Shown in pieces: positions 29,208 through 37,423 of a stretch of 64,000 bases of DNA. The translations under genes and the position numbers were made by a program. Source of the DNA: an uncultured Bacteroidales bacterium (GTDB taxonomy: Bacteria; Bacteroidota; Bacteroidia; Bacteroidales; WCHB1-69); assembly GCA_947169105.1 (NCBI GenBank), contig CAMVOL010000003.1:55095-119094 (forward strand), written 5' to 3'. Numbering within the stretch: the first letter of the stretch is position 1; every line of letters begins with the position of its first letter. The notes below the pieces were generated by a model, which ran no database searches, was not told the DNA's origin, and saw only the letters and a list, made by a program, of their open reading frames with translations.

Positions 29208-30590
29208 TTAGCGGACGATGCTGACTTTAGCGGTGGAAACTTCGTTGCCATTGACCACGCGGACGATGTAAAGACCGGCGGTGAGGTCGCTGACATTGAG
29301 GGTTTCATTAGCTTCGGCAGATTCGACGGACATCACTTCCTGACCAGCGATGTTGTAAACGAAAATCTGGGAACCGGCGGCGTTCTCAACCTTGATGTAG
29401 GTGCTGGCCGGGTTCGGGGAAACATTCAGCATGTTGGTGTTCTCAGTGATGTTGATAACGTTAAGGTCGGTAACTGTGATACATACGGTATTATTTTCGC
29501 TATTTGCTTCCATACATTCATAACCAGGTTGCACATTATAAGAAACTCTAGTACAGAATTCAAACGGCAGAGAAAAACCTAATTCTTCTAATTCAGCCCA
29601 AGAAGTATAGTCAGGATCACTACCGCCATTAAATGTAAACAAAGCAAATGGTTGAGAATAACGGATATAGCCAGACTGTATGGAATCCTCTGTCAAGAAA
29701 GTATCAGCCTGCAAAAAATACACATCTTCCGAAGCACCGGGGCAGGAGATATAAGCGTCCATAAGGACATCACCTTTAAACATATCTATACCATTGTTCG
29801 TCACCCCTAAACTGCAATAAAAAGCTTCGCCATCGGGATCGACCGCCATAGTGGTAATACGAACCGGATCATCTTCTTCCGGATCAAGAATAGCGGGAAC
29901 CAAATCGAATTGGTTAACATAAGCTTCACCATCATTGTAATAGACAGCAAGCACATACGGCATCGGTTCATATTCCTCTGCCGGGAGATCCTCATCACCA
30001 AAAACATAGTGCAGGGCAAGATCGGGGTATTGGCTTCCCACTTGGAATCTTGCATAGTTGTGGGACGCTAACTCTTCATTTGCTGTACCCAGTCCGATGT
30101 AGGCTTTGCCACCCACCTCAATACCAATACAAAGGGCTTCTCCTGCTACAACAGTGTAGGGAGTATTAAAGTCAACTCTGACATCGCCATTGTCGGCCGT
30201 ACCAGGTTGGAAAGAAACTTGTTGGGAGAAAATCTCCTCGCCTGGTGTCAAAGCATAAGGAGATTCTGTAGCAATTGTGGGATTCCGATACAGATGGATG
30301 GTGTACTGGGTATTCGTGCATTGGGGGGCATTATAATAATGGATAAAATATACCCTTTCAAGCGTTGAACCAACGGGAACTGCATTGGTATCTATCACCA
30401 AATAATAAACATCTCCTGCTGTTGTTCCAGCGAAGCCGGATTCCCAATCTGCAGAACCATACCAGTTTGAACGATCAATTCCACTGAGATTTCCGAAATA
30501 ATGCCCATGATCAATGGGAGACATTTTTTCTTGGGCAAAACCCATTGCTACAAAAGCAGCAAGCATTAAGAAAGTAAACAATTTTTTCAT
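29208..30590 (-). CDS. T9SS type A sorting domain-containing secreted protein
   Basis: 460 residues from the ATG at 30590, chosen because it starts the signal peptide MKKLFTFLMLAAFVAMGFAQ and lies downstream of the promoter. The central region is beta-rich, with GTTAGDVYYLVIDTNAVP (about 50) and repeated Asp/Glu-rich turns; I recognise no enzyme motif. The last ~75 residues are a T9SS type A sorting domain: LNVSPNPASTYIKVENAAG, IFVYNIAGQEVMSV, LNVSDLTAGLYIVRVVNGNE. It should be exported, cleaved at the C-terminus and released or anchored to A-LPS. Monocistronic, with its own promoter and terminator. Confidence 0.88.
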   Translation of the reverse strand: MKKLFTFLMLAAFVAMGFAQEKMSPIDHGHYFGNLSGIDRSNWYGSADWESGFAGTTAGDVYYLVIDTNAVPVGSTLERVYFIHYYNAPQCTNTQYTIHLYRNPTIATESPYALTPGEEIFSQQVSFQPGTADNGDVRVDFNTPYTVVAGEALCIGIEVGGKAYIGLGTANEELASHNYARFQVGSQYPDLALHYVFGDEDLPAEEYEPMPYVLAVYYNDGEAYVNQFDLVPAILDPEEDDPVRITTMAVDPDGEAFYCSLGVTNNGIDMFKGDVLMDAYISCPGASEDVYFLQADTFLTEDSIQSGYIRYSQPFALFTFNGGSDPDYTSWAELEELGFSLPFEFCTRVSYNVQPGYECMEANSENNTVCITVTDLNVINITENTNMLNVSPNPASTYIKVENAAGSQIFVYNIAGQEVMSVESAEANETLNVSDLTAGLYIVRVVNGNEVSTAKVSIVR

Positions 30591-30627
30591 AATAATATAT
30601 TTTAGGTTAGACATAAAATTTCCGCGG

Positions 30628-30635
30628 CAAAGATA
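30628..30635 (-). promoter_or_regulatory. Candidate -7 element of the T9SS cargo gene
   Basis: TATCTTTG then CCGCGG on the minus strand, 38 nt upstream of the ATG at 30590. Confidence 0.6.
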
Positions 30636-30671
30636 CACTTTTTTTCGCAAAGAACGGTCTGTGCAACAAAA

Positions 30672-32381
30672 TTAATGTTTTTTAGGAATTGCCAGCATGA
30701 CCTCGTCCACCGCTTGGTAGAGGGCGGCGAGGTCACCATTGTTCTGGAGGACGGTATCGGCACGAGCGATACAGACGGAAAGATTCTGCTTGTTCGGGTC
30801 GGTGGAGGTCATTTCGCGCCGCTCGTTCGCTAGAAAGGTCTCATAGGTGACGTGGTCGGTCTCAGAGTTGCGCAGCACGGCCCGTCGGTACCGAATCTCG
30901 GGATCCGCATCTACGGCCCAAAGCCGGAAGTTGCCTTTGGCCTGCAAAGAGTCGATTTCACCAGGGGTGCGGATGCTCTCAATGACTGCGTCGTGCGGCT
31001 GCTGCGCCGCCCGTTCATACAGACAATCAGTGACATACGAAGGCGAGTGGGCGGCGCGCAGCTCATTGGCCACCTGCGTGAACGAGTCGCGGTTCGGCTC
31101 CATGCCGCGGCGCAGCACCTCCTCCTTCAGGAAGTCGCGGACGGAAAAGTGGACGAAACCGTACTTCTCCTTCAGGTACTCCACCACGGTGCCCTTCCCT
31201 GCCCCGAGCGTGCCTGTGATGCCAATAATGCGGATCGTGCAGCTTGATGATACGGCATCTATCAGATTATCAGTGATGTACTTTTGCATCTCATCCGTCA
31301 TTTCGGTGTGCATCGGCAGTGACAGAACCGTGCGGCACAATTTTTCGGCCACGGGAAAATCGCCCGCCTTACATCCGAACTTCGCAAATGCCTTCTGCTC
31401 ATGAATCGGCACGGGATAATAGACCATTGACGGGATGCCCGCCGCTTTCAGCTTTTCCTGCACCTGAGTCCGGTCAATAGATTCATCCAAACAAAGGGTG
31501 AACTGGTGGAAGACGTGTGTAGTGAACGGCGCAACAGAAGGCAGGGTGATGCCCGCACAATCGGAAAGCAGGCGGCAGTAGGTAGCGGCAGCTTTCTGAC
31601 GAGCGGCATTGTAACTATCCAAATATCTGAGTTTTACGTTCAAAATGGCGGCTTGGATACTGTCCAGACGGGAGTTGACCCCGACCATGTCATGGTGGTA
31701 CTTCACGAAAGAGCCGTGATTGGCGATGCCGCGGAGGCGCGTGGCAATGTCGTCATCGTTGGTGAAGATGGCACCGCCGTCGCCGTAGCAGCCGAGGTTC
31801 TTGGACGGGAAGAAGGAGGTACAGCCGATGGTGCCGATGGTGCCAGCCTTGCGGCGAGAACCGTCGCGGAAAGTCACCTCCGCCCCTATCGCCTGGCAAG
31901 CGTCCTCAATGACGTAAAGTCCGTGTTTGTCAGCAATTTCCATAATCCGTTCCATATCGGCACACTGCCCGAACAGATGCACTGGCACAATGGCTTTCGT
32001 GCGGGGCGTGATGGCTGCCTCGATTTTCGTTACATCTATATTATAAGTGTCGGGGCAAACGTCCACAAAGACGGGGGTGAGGCCGAGCAGCGCGACCACT
32101 TCCACCGTGGCGATGAAGGTGAACGGCGTGGTGATGACCTCGTCACCGGGCTGCAGATCCAGCGCCATCATTGATATCTGCAGGGCATCGGTACCGTTGC
32201 CGCAGGTGATGACGTGCCGGCAGCCCATATATTCCGCAAGGTTCTGCTGGAACTCCTTGACTATTGGCCCGTTTATAAATGCCGTTGAATCAATAACTTT
32301 TGAAATTTCGCTGTCAATTTCAGTTTTAATTTTCTGGTATTGGCCTTTGAGGTCCACCATTGAAATCGTCGGTTTTTCCAT
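30672..32381 (-). CDS. Fusion: DegT/DnrJ/EryC1/StrS aminotransferase + P-loop kinase
   Basis: 569 residues from the ATG at 32381; a longer frame would begin upstream of the promoter at 32400-32407. Residues 1-385 are a PLP-dependent sugar aminotransferase of the DegT family: CGNGTDALQISMMALDLQPG (about 60), VPVHLFGQCADM (about 135), EDACQAIGAEV (about 160) and the PLP-lysine region TSFFPSKNLGCYGDGGA (about 190). After a short linker, residues 386-569 are a kinase-like P-loop domain: Walker A GITGTLGAGKGT, SVRDFLKEEVLRRG, VIESIRTPGEID and DADPEIRYRRA, as in dephospho-CoA/nucleoside-kinase-like ATPases. The first half probably aminates a nucleotide-linked keto sugar for surface glycans; the substrate of the second half is unknown. 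No frameshift is needed to join the two parts. Confidence 0.85.
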   Translation of the reverse strand: MEKPTISMVDLKGQYQKIKTEIDSEISKVIDSTAFINGPIVKEFQQNLAEYMGCRHVITCGNGTDALQISMMALDLQPGDEVITTPFTFIATVEVVALLGLTPVFVDVCPDTYNIDVTKIEAAITPRTKAIVPVHLFGQCADMERIMEIADKHGLYVIEDACQAIGAEVTFRDGSRRKAGTIGTIGCTSFFPSKNLGCYGDGGAIFTNDDDIATRLRGIANHGSFVKYHHDMVGVNSRLDSIQAAILNVKLRYLDSYNAARQKAAATYCRLLSDCAGITLPSVAPFTTHVFHQFTLCLDESIDRTQVQEKLKAAGIPSMVYYPVPIHEQKAFAKFGCKAGDFPVAEKLCRTVLSLPMHTEMTDEMQKYITDNLIDAVSSSCTIRIIGITGTLGAGKGTVVEYLKEKYGFVHFSVRDFLKEEVLRRGMEPNRDSFTQVANELRAAHSPSYVTDCLYERAAQQPHDAVIESIRTPGEIDSLQAKGNFRLWAVDADPEIRYRRAVLRNSETDHVTYETFLANERREMTSTDPNKQNLSVCIARADTVLQNNGDLAALYQAVDEVMLAIPKKH

Positions 32382-32397
32382 CGGTAAAAATTTGGAC

Positions 32398-32455
32398 GGC
32401 AAAAATACCATAAAATCAGTTATAAAGTTGCAGGTTCATAAAGTTCATAAAGTTT
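32398..32455 (-). repeat. Promoter-associated dispersed repeat, copy B
   Basis: On the minus strand AACTTTATGAACTTTATGAA, then CCTGCAACTTTATAACTGAT, then TATTTTTGCCG. It is homologous to copies A and C through both the repeat block and the -7 element (TATTTTTG, 32400-32407), which drives the aminotransferase-kinase gene. Confidence 0.7.
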
Positions 32456-32559
32456 GAAAGTAGGAAAGTGGGGATATTATAAATCTTTCAAGTGCGGGGG
32501 ATACTTCCGCTGAATTTATGAATGCGAGCGTCAGCGAGCCCGAATCCGATTAATTGTTG

Positions 32560-32567
32560 TATTTTTG
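32560..32567 (+). promoter_or_regulatory. Candidate -7 element of the PfkB-ispE-KdsC operon
   Basis: TATTTTTG then CCGCC, 21 nt before the ATG at 32589; divergent from the aminotransferase promoter. Confidence 0.65.
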
Positions 32568-32588
32568 CCGCCAAATAATCCAAAGAAT

Positions 32589-33566
32589 ATGAAAAGAATT
32601 TTAGGCGTGGGTAACGCCTTGGTTGACGTGATTGTCAATCTTCCCGATGAAACGTTGTTACAGAATTTTTCTCTGCCGAAAGGTGGGATGGAAATGATTG
32701 ATATTGAGCTGAAAAGAAATCTTCACGCGGCAATTTCAACAATGAAACAGAATTTGGCTTCCGGCGGCTCCACCTCGAATACCATTCACGGACTGGCCCG
32801 CCTCGGTGCACCGGCCGGCTACATCGGAAAGGTGGGAAATGACGAAATGGGCGCTTTTTTTGAAAACGACATGAAAAAAAGCGGCATCTGCCCCCATTTG
32901 ATCCACACTTCCGACCTTGACACGGGCATCGCCACCACACTGATGACGCAGGATGCGGAACGCACCTTCGCCACCTACCTCGGCGCAGCGGCTTCGATGT
33001 CACCAGAAGAAATTGACAGTGAGATATTTAAAACCTACGACTGTATCCATGTGGAGGGTTACCTCATTTTCAACCACGACCTCATCCTTGAAATTTGCAA
33101 AACGGCCAAAGCCAATGGTTTGAAAATTTCGATGGATATGGCCTCCTTCAATTTGGTGAAGGATCACCACGATTTCGTGGAGATGCTGCTTCGCGACTAT
33201 GTGGACATCCTGTTTGCCAACGAGGACGAGGCGAGCGCGTTCACCGGCAAGAGCGGCGAGGAGTCGTTGGACCTCCTTTCGCAATACTGTGAGACGTGCG
33301 TGGTGAAGCTCGGAAAACATGGCTCAGTGGCGAATGTCAAGGGACAGAAAGCTCGCATCGGGACGAGCGGTGTGAAGGCCCTTGACACGAACGGAGCGGG
33401 CGACGCCTACGCCTCCGGTTTCCTGTATGGCCTTCTAAACCAGTTCACTCCGGAAAAGACCCTGCGGCTCGCCTCCCGCATCGCCGATGAGATGATTGTA
33501 ACCACCGGAGCCAAACTTTCGGACGAACAGTGGGAAAAAATCCGTAACGAAAAGGAGCTGTTTTGA
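32589..33566 (+). CDS. PfkB family sugar/nucleoside kinase (adenosine-kinase-like)
   Basis: 325 residues from the ATG at 32589, the first Met downstream of the promoter. N-terminal ILGVGNALVDVIVNLPDETL; substrate-side glycine motif ASGGSTSNTIHGLARLG (about 57); the PfkB signature ALDTNGAGDAYASGFLYGL (about 263) contains the catalytic Asp and anion-hole glycines. Overall layout (FATYLGAAASMSPEEID, VEGYLIFNHDLI) is closest to adenosine-kinase-like PfkB members, but the substrate may be another nucleoside or sugar. Its TGA overlaps the presumed TTG start of ispE. Confidence 0.9.
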   Translation: MKRILGVGNALVDVIVNLPDETLLQNFSLPKGGMEMIDIELKRNLHAAISTMKQNLASGGSTSNTIHGLARLGAPAGYIGKVGNDEMGAFFENDMKKSGICPHLIHTSDLDTGIATTLMTQDAERTFATYLGAAASMSPEEIDSEIFKTYDCIHVEGYLIFNHDLILEICKTAKANGLKISMDMASFNLVKDHHDFVEMLLRDYVDILFANEDEASAFTGKSGEESLDLLSQYCETCVVKLGKHGSVANVKGQKARIGTSGVKALDTNGAGDAYASGFLYGLLNQFTPEKTLRLASRIADEMIVTTGAKLSDEQWEKIRNEKELF

Positions 33567-34357
33567 CCAGAAAAGCCAACTTCAAAATCAATCTGGGGCT
33601 TTATGTCACGGAAAAACGGGCGGACGGTTTCCATAACTTGGAGACGGTCTTCTATCCCATTGACAATGTGTGCGATACCATTGAAATTGTGCCGTCAGAA
33701 ACGATGAGGTTTGAAATGACCGGCGGTGACTTTGTGACAGATCCGGAAAAAAACCTGTGTGTCAAGGCGTTCCGTCTTTTACAGGAAAAGTATCACCTCC
33801 CAGCCGTTTCCATCCGTTTGGACAAGCAAATCCCTTCGGGAGCGGGGCTCGGCGGGGGCTCGGCCGATGCGGCGTGGGTGCTGAAGATGACGAATGAGAT
33901 TTTCAACCTGCACATTTCCAATGGTTTACTGAAAGCATACGCCGCTTCACTCGGCAGCGACGTGGCCTTTTTTATTGACAATGTACCGTCGTACGCCACA
34001 GGCAAAGGGGAAATTCTGACTCCCATTGACGTGAATTTGTCGGGAAAAGTGATTTCCGTCTTCAAGCCGGAAGTGTCGGTTTCCACGGCGGAAGCCTACG
34101 CGCACGTCACTCCCCTACCCGGCCGGCCGAGCCTTAAAAACCTGATTATGGAGCCGATTGAACGATGGAAATTCTTGATTGTCAATGATTTTGAAAAATC
34201 CATTTTTGTAAAATACCCTATTCTTTCAGACATAAAAAAGAAATATTACGATTTGGGGGCAGACTACGCCTCTCTCTCTGGAAGCGGTTCGGCTCTTTTC
34301 GCCATTGCCGACAAACCACTCAAATTGAGGACCTATTTTTCTGGTATTGATTTATAA
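33563..34357 (+). CDS. ispE: 4-diphosphocytidyl-2-C-methyl-D-erythritol kinase
   Basis: 264 residues; GHMP kinase of the MEP pathway phosphorylating CDP-methylerythritol. N-terminal KINLGLYVTEKRADGFHNLE; ATP loop IPSGAGLGGGSADAAWVLK (about 90); SLGSDVAFFID (about 130); C-terminal SLSGSGSALFAI. The frame has no ATG near the expected N-terminus. TTG at 33563, overlapping the PfkB stop (TTTTGA), gives the family's usual N-terminal length, so translation is probably coupled. Shares the pathway with dxs. Confidence 0.95.
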   Translation: MTRKANFKINLGLYVTEKRADGFHNLETVFYPIDNVCDTIEIVPSETMRFEMTGGDFVTDPEKNLCVKAFRLLQEKYHLPAVSIRLDKQIPSGAGLGGGSADAAWVLKMTNEIFNLHISNGLLKAYAASLGSDVAFFIDNVPSYATGKGEILTPIDVNLSGKVISVFKPEVSVSTAEAYAHVTPLPGRPSLKNLIMEPIERWKFLIVNDFEKSIFVKYPILSDIKKKYYDLGADYASLSGSGSALFAIADKPLKLRTYFSGIDL

Positions 34358-34373
34358 ATGAGATAATTAAAAG

Positions 34374-35690
34374 ATGACCCCTCCCCTATCGGAAAAAAAT
34401 TTCAGCGTCACCCTTATCGGTGCGGGTAACGTGGCTTCATGGCTCGTTTTTGCCTTGACAAAGGCAGGTATCCCGATTCGGCAAATCTATGGAAGAAATC
34501 TGCAAAAGTGCCAAAAATTGGCAGAAAAATGCCATGCTGAAGCTATTGATAATCTTTCCAATTTAAAGAATAACAGTGATTTATATATTTTTTCACTGAA
34601 AGATGATGCTTACAAGTTGGTGATTCCGTCGATACCTTTCCGTTTGCCAATGGCCGCCATCACGGCCGGGTCGGTTTCACAGGAGGTCCTCTCCCCTATC
34701 GCCGACCGCTACGGCGTGGTCTATCCTCCCCAAAGTTTTACGCAAGGCGCTGATTTTTCAGATATTGAAGTTCCTCTTTGTATCGAAGGCAGTGATGAAA
34801 ATACGGCAAAGGAACTGTTTGCCTTCGCTCAAAAAATCAGCAATAATGTACAATATGTGAATGAGTTGCAACGGAAACGTCTGCACATGGCCGCTGTCTT
34901 CTCCTCCAATTTCACCAACGCAATGTACGGCATCGGCTTTGATCTTTTAGAAAAGGAAGGCCTGGATCCGAAAATGCTGCTACCCTTGTTACAGAACACC
35001 CTCGACAAATTACAGACACTTTCCCCGTGGCAATCACAGACCGGCCCGGCCAGCCGCAGCGACAAGAAAGTGATGAACGAACATTTGGAAATATTAGAAG
35101 ACTCTGATTTACAGGATATTTACAAACTTATTTCCTATTACATTCTGAAAAAAACCAGCCCCGATACTATGGAAAAATACAAAGAAAAATTACAGAAAAT
35201 CACCACGTTCATTTTTGATTTTGACGGTGTTCTGTCGGATGGAAAAATCCTCATCCTGCCGGATGGCGACCAGCTGCGATCTACCAATGCCAAGGACGGT
35301 TATGCGATGCAATACGCTCTGAAAAAGGGATATAACGTGGCCATCATTTCTGGGGGCTACTCCGAAACGATGCGGCTTCGTTACAAAAACTTCCCCAATA
35401 TGGACATTTTCCTGAAGGTGCCGGACAAAGTGGCGAAACTGAAAGAATATATGGCGGAAAAAGGCCTGACGAACGAACAGATGCTGATTATGGGCGACGA
35501 CATTCCGGACATCGCGATGATGAAGATGGCGGCACTCAAATGCTGTCCCGCCGACGCGGTTACGGAAGTGAAGGAATTTTCAGACTATATTTCGTATCAG
35601 AACGGCGGAAATGGTGCCGTCCGTGACGTTATTGAACAGACAATCAAGGTACAAGGCCGCTGGCTGGAGGAAGATGCCAGCTTTTGGTAG
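34374..35690 (+). CDS. Fusion: DUF2520 Rossmann protein + KdsC-like HAD phosphatase
   Basis: 438 residues. Residues 8-270 are a Rossmann/6-phosphogluconate-dehydrogenase-like protein with DUF2520: VTLIGAGNVASWLVFALTKA (about 12), YPPQSFTQGADFSDIEVPL (about 118), HMAAVFSSNFTNAMYGI (about 170). Residues 278-438 are a HAD-IIIA phosphatase like KdsC: FIFDFDGVLSDGKI (nucleophile Asp), SGGYSETMRLRY, KLKEYMAEKGL, MGDDIPDIAMMKMA. KdsC removes phosphate from KDO-8-phosphate in LPS core synthesis. The two are often adjacent separate genes in Bacteroidetes; here one frame joins them. It ends 3 nt from the converging rfbC stop. Confidence 0.88.
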   Translation: MTPPLSEKNFSVTLIGAGNVASWLVFALTKAGIPIRQIYGRNLQKCQKLAEKCHAEAIDNLSNLKNNSDLYIFSLKDDAYKLVIPSIPFRLPMAAITAGSVSQEVLSPIADRYGVVYPPQSFTQGADFSDIEVPLCIEGSDENTAKELFAFAQKISNNVQYVNELQRKRLHMAAVFSSNFTNAMYGIGFDLLEKEGLDPKMLLPLLQNTLDKLQTLSPWQSQTGPASRSDKKVMNEHLEILEDSDLQDIYKLISYYILKKTSPDTMEKYKEKLQKITTFIFDFDGVLSDGKILILPDGDQLRSTNAKDGYAMQYALKKGYNVAIISGGYSETMRLRYKNFPNMDIFLKVPDKVAKLKEYMAEKGLTNEQMLIMGDDIPDIAMMKMAALKCCPADAVTEVKEFSDYISYQNGGNGAVRDVIEQTIKVQGRWLEEDASFW

Positions 35691-35693
35691 CCG

Positions 35694-36236
35694 TTAGAAC
35701 GGCGTGACAAACTCCCGCAGTGTCGGCCCGATCTTGTCCTTTTCGGAAAGAATCGGATTATCCACGCCCCACTCCACATGGATGTCGGGGTCGTTGTAAA
35801 CAATGTTTCCTTCCGACTCCTTGTTGTACAAATTGGAACATTTGTAGGCAAAGATGGTATTATCCTCCAAAACGGAAAATCCGTGGGCAAATCCTTTTGG
35901 CACAAATAGTTGGTGATGGTTCTCCCCTGTCAGCACTGCTGAAACGTATTGTCCGTAGGTCGGGCTTCCTGAGCGCAAATCCACAGCCACATCCAAAACG
36001 GCACCCTGAATCACGCTCACCAATTTGGCTTGGGTGAACGGCGGCTTCTGGAAATGGAGGCCGCGCACCACATTCTTCTGTGAAAACGACTGGTTGTCTT
36101 GCACGAACGTCTCGCATATACCTGCGGCACGATACCGTTCTTCGTTGTAACTTTCGTAAAACCAACCTCTAGAATCTCCAAAAACCTGAGGTTCAATCAA
36201 TAAAACTCCGTCAATCGGTAATTGTGTGATTTTCAT
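35694..36236 (-). CDS. rfbC: dTDP-4-dehydrorhamnose 3,5-epimerase
   Basis: 180 residues, full-length cupin epimerase of the dTDP-L-rhamnose pathway. Motifs: GDSRGWFYESYN (about 21), QDNQSFSQKNVVRGLHFQ with the catalytic His (about 46), VDLRSGSPTYGQ (about 86), LFVPKGFAHGFSVL (about 110) and KCSNLYNKESEG with the catalytic Tyr (about 131). The other rml genes are not in the window. Upstream is a large composite repeat. Confidence 0.95.
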   Translation of the reverse strand: MKITQLPIDGVLLIEPQVFGDSRGWFYESYNEERYRAAGICETFVQDNQSFSQKNVVRGLHFQKPPFTQAKLVSVIQGAVLDVAVDLRSGSPTYGQYVSAVLTGENHHQLFVPKGFAHGFSVLEDNTIFAYKCSNLYNKESEGNIVYNDPDIHVEWGVDNPILSEKDKIGPTLREFVTPF

Positions 36237-36258
36237 AATATTGTTTATTTTTCATATT

Positions 36259-36278
36259 GAGACGCGGTGCACCCGTCT
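36259..36278. repeat. Degenerate GAGACGCGG palindrome at the edge of a composite repeat
   Basis: GAGACGCGGTGCACCCGTCT is a decayed palindrome related to the GTAGAGACG family. A matching piece (GCGGCATGCCGCGTCTC) ends the composite repeat at 58.8 kb. Confidence 0.55.
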
Positions 36279-36283
36279 ATTTT

Positions 36284-36437
36284 CTTTTGCCCCTACGGGG
36301 CGGATTAAGGTATTATTTTTTACTACCCCGGCCTACGGCCACCCCTTCTGCTGTGTTCTACTACCCTGCCCTTCGGGCACCCCTTCTACATAGAAGGGGA
36401 ATATAACTTCCTCCATACCCTGACCCCTATACCCTGT
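36284..36437 (-). repeat. Composite intergenic repeat, copy 1
   Basis: Read on the minus strand this has, in order: a CAGGGTATAGGGGTCAGGG block, an AAGTTATATTCCCCTTCT block, then two 38-nt-type units (AGAAGGGGTGCCCGAAGGGC, then AGGGTAGTAGAACACAG) and a GCCCCGTAGGGGC hairpin. The same blocks occur in the same order at 58581-58797 on the plus strand. The hairpin stems differ between units but stay paired (GCCC/GGGC, GGCC/GGCC, GCCCC/GGGGC). Confidence 0.8.
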
Positions 36438-36440
36438 TCA

Positions 36441-37214
36441 CTACTCATAAACATGGGCGTCAATGCCGAGGGCGCGGACGCGGTCAGCAATCGGTTCCAA
36501 ATCATTCTTATAAACCTTAACTAACTGTTTGGCAGGGGTTTCTCTATCAAGGGAATAGAGAACCACCCGCTTCGGACGGAGCTCATCGACAATTTTGAGC
36601 CACGCTGTGACATTCTCTTCAGAGGTGTTGTCGAAGGGCTTGCCGTCAATGATGCCCTTGAGGAACATCGACTGCATGATGAATTTCCCGTGAAAGTCGC
36701 GAAGTCCTTCCAACGTCTGTTCCAGCGTAATCGGGATGGTGGGGCGGTTGATCAGCTGGTACAGTTCAGGGAGGCCGGCATCCAGTTTCAGCATCGGGTT
36801 CTCGATTTTGAGGAGGGCGCGGCGAACCTCATCTTTCAGTAGTTGCGTGGAATTGGTGAGAACCGTTATGACGGCCTCTGGATAGTATTTGTCGCGGATA
36901 ACCAACAGTCCGTCAATAATTTCTGGAAACTGCGGGTGCAACGTGGGTTCACCGTTTCCAGAGAATGTGATACTATCAATATGCGTATTTTCCGCCCGGC
37001 ACTTTTGCAACTTCGCCTCAATGGCTTGCAAAACAATGTCCGCAGGAGCAAAATTCTTAGCATCAATATCTTTCCGCAGTGTCCAGCCACATTCGCAGTA
37101 GATGCAGTCGAACGAACAGATTTTCACGTCAGTAGGGGAGACGTTGATGCCCAAAGAGCTGCCCAAGCGGCGGCTGTGAATGGGTCCGAAAGCGATGGAT
37201 TCCCAGAGAAACAT
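36441..37214 (-). CDS. Radical SAM protein
   Basis: 257 residues. The cluster motif ICSFDCIYCECGW (about residue 32) has the CxxxCxxC spacing that binds the [4Fe-4S] cluster and S-adenosylmethionine. Other features: N-terminal AFGPIHSRRLGSSLGIN, FSGNGEPTLHPQFPEII (about 88) and VLTNSTQLL (about 118). The family is widespread in Bacteroidetes and resembles wyosine-synthesis-like radical SAM proteins; the substrate is unknown. Monocistronic. No TAnnTTTG box is evident immediately upstream. Confidence 0.88.
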   Translation of the reverse strand: MFLWESIAFGPIHSRRLGSSLGINVSPTDVKICSFDCIYCECGWTLRKDIDAKNFAPADIVLQAIEAKLQKCRAENTHIDSITFSGNGEPTLHPQFPEIIDGLLVIRDKYYPEAVITVLTNSTQLLKDEVRRALLKIENPMLKLDAGLPELYQLINRPTIPITLEQTLEGLRDFHGKFIMQSMFLKGIIDGKPFDNTSEENVTAWLKIVDELRPKRVVLYSLDRETPAKQLVKVYKNDLEPIADRVRALGIDAHVYE

Positions 37215-37353
37215 ACAAGTTGAGAGTTAAAAGTTATAAGTTTTGATGAAACGATAAGGATTATTGATTATTGCATAACGAGATAAACCTTTTACTTTTT
37301 ACCTATTACCTTTTACGAAACCAACGATTGGTCGCCATAATATGACGGCCCTA

Positions 37354-37410
37354 CATTATGAACTTGATGAACCTGCAACTTTATAACTAATTTTGCCGTA
37401 TTTTTGCCGC
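37354..37410 (+). repeat. Promoter-associated dispersed repeat, copy C
   Basis: ATTATGAACTTGATGAACCT, then GCAACTTTATAACTAATTTT, then GCCGTATTTTTGCCGC. Same order and orientation relative to the gene as copies A and B. Its -7 element TATTTTTG (37399-37406) lies 17 nt before the folA ATG. Confidence 0.75.
37399..37406 (+). promoter_or_regulatory. Candidate -7 element of the folA operon
   Basis: TATTTTTG then CCGC, matching TAnnTTTG; part of the dispersed repeat. Confidence 0.65.
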
Positions 37411-37423
37411 AAATTTTCAGATT

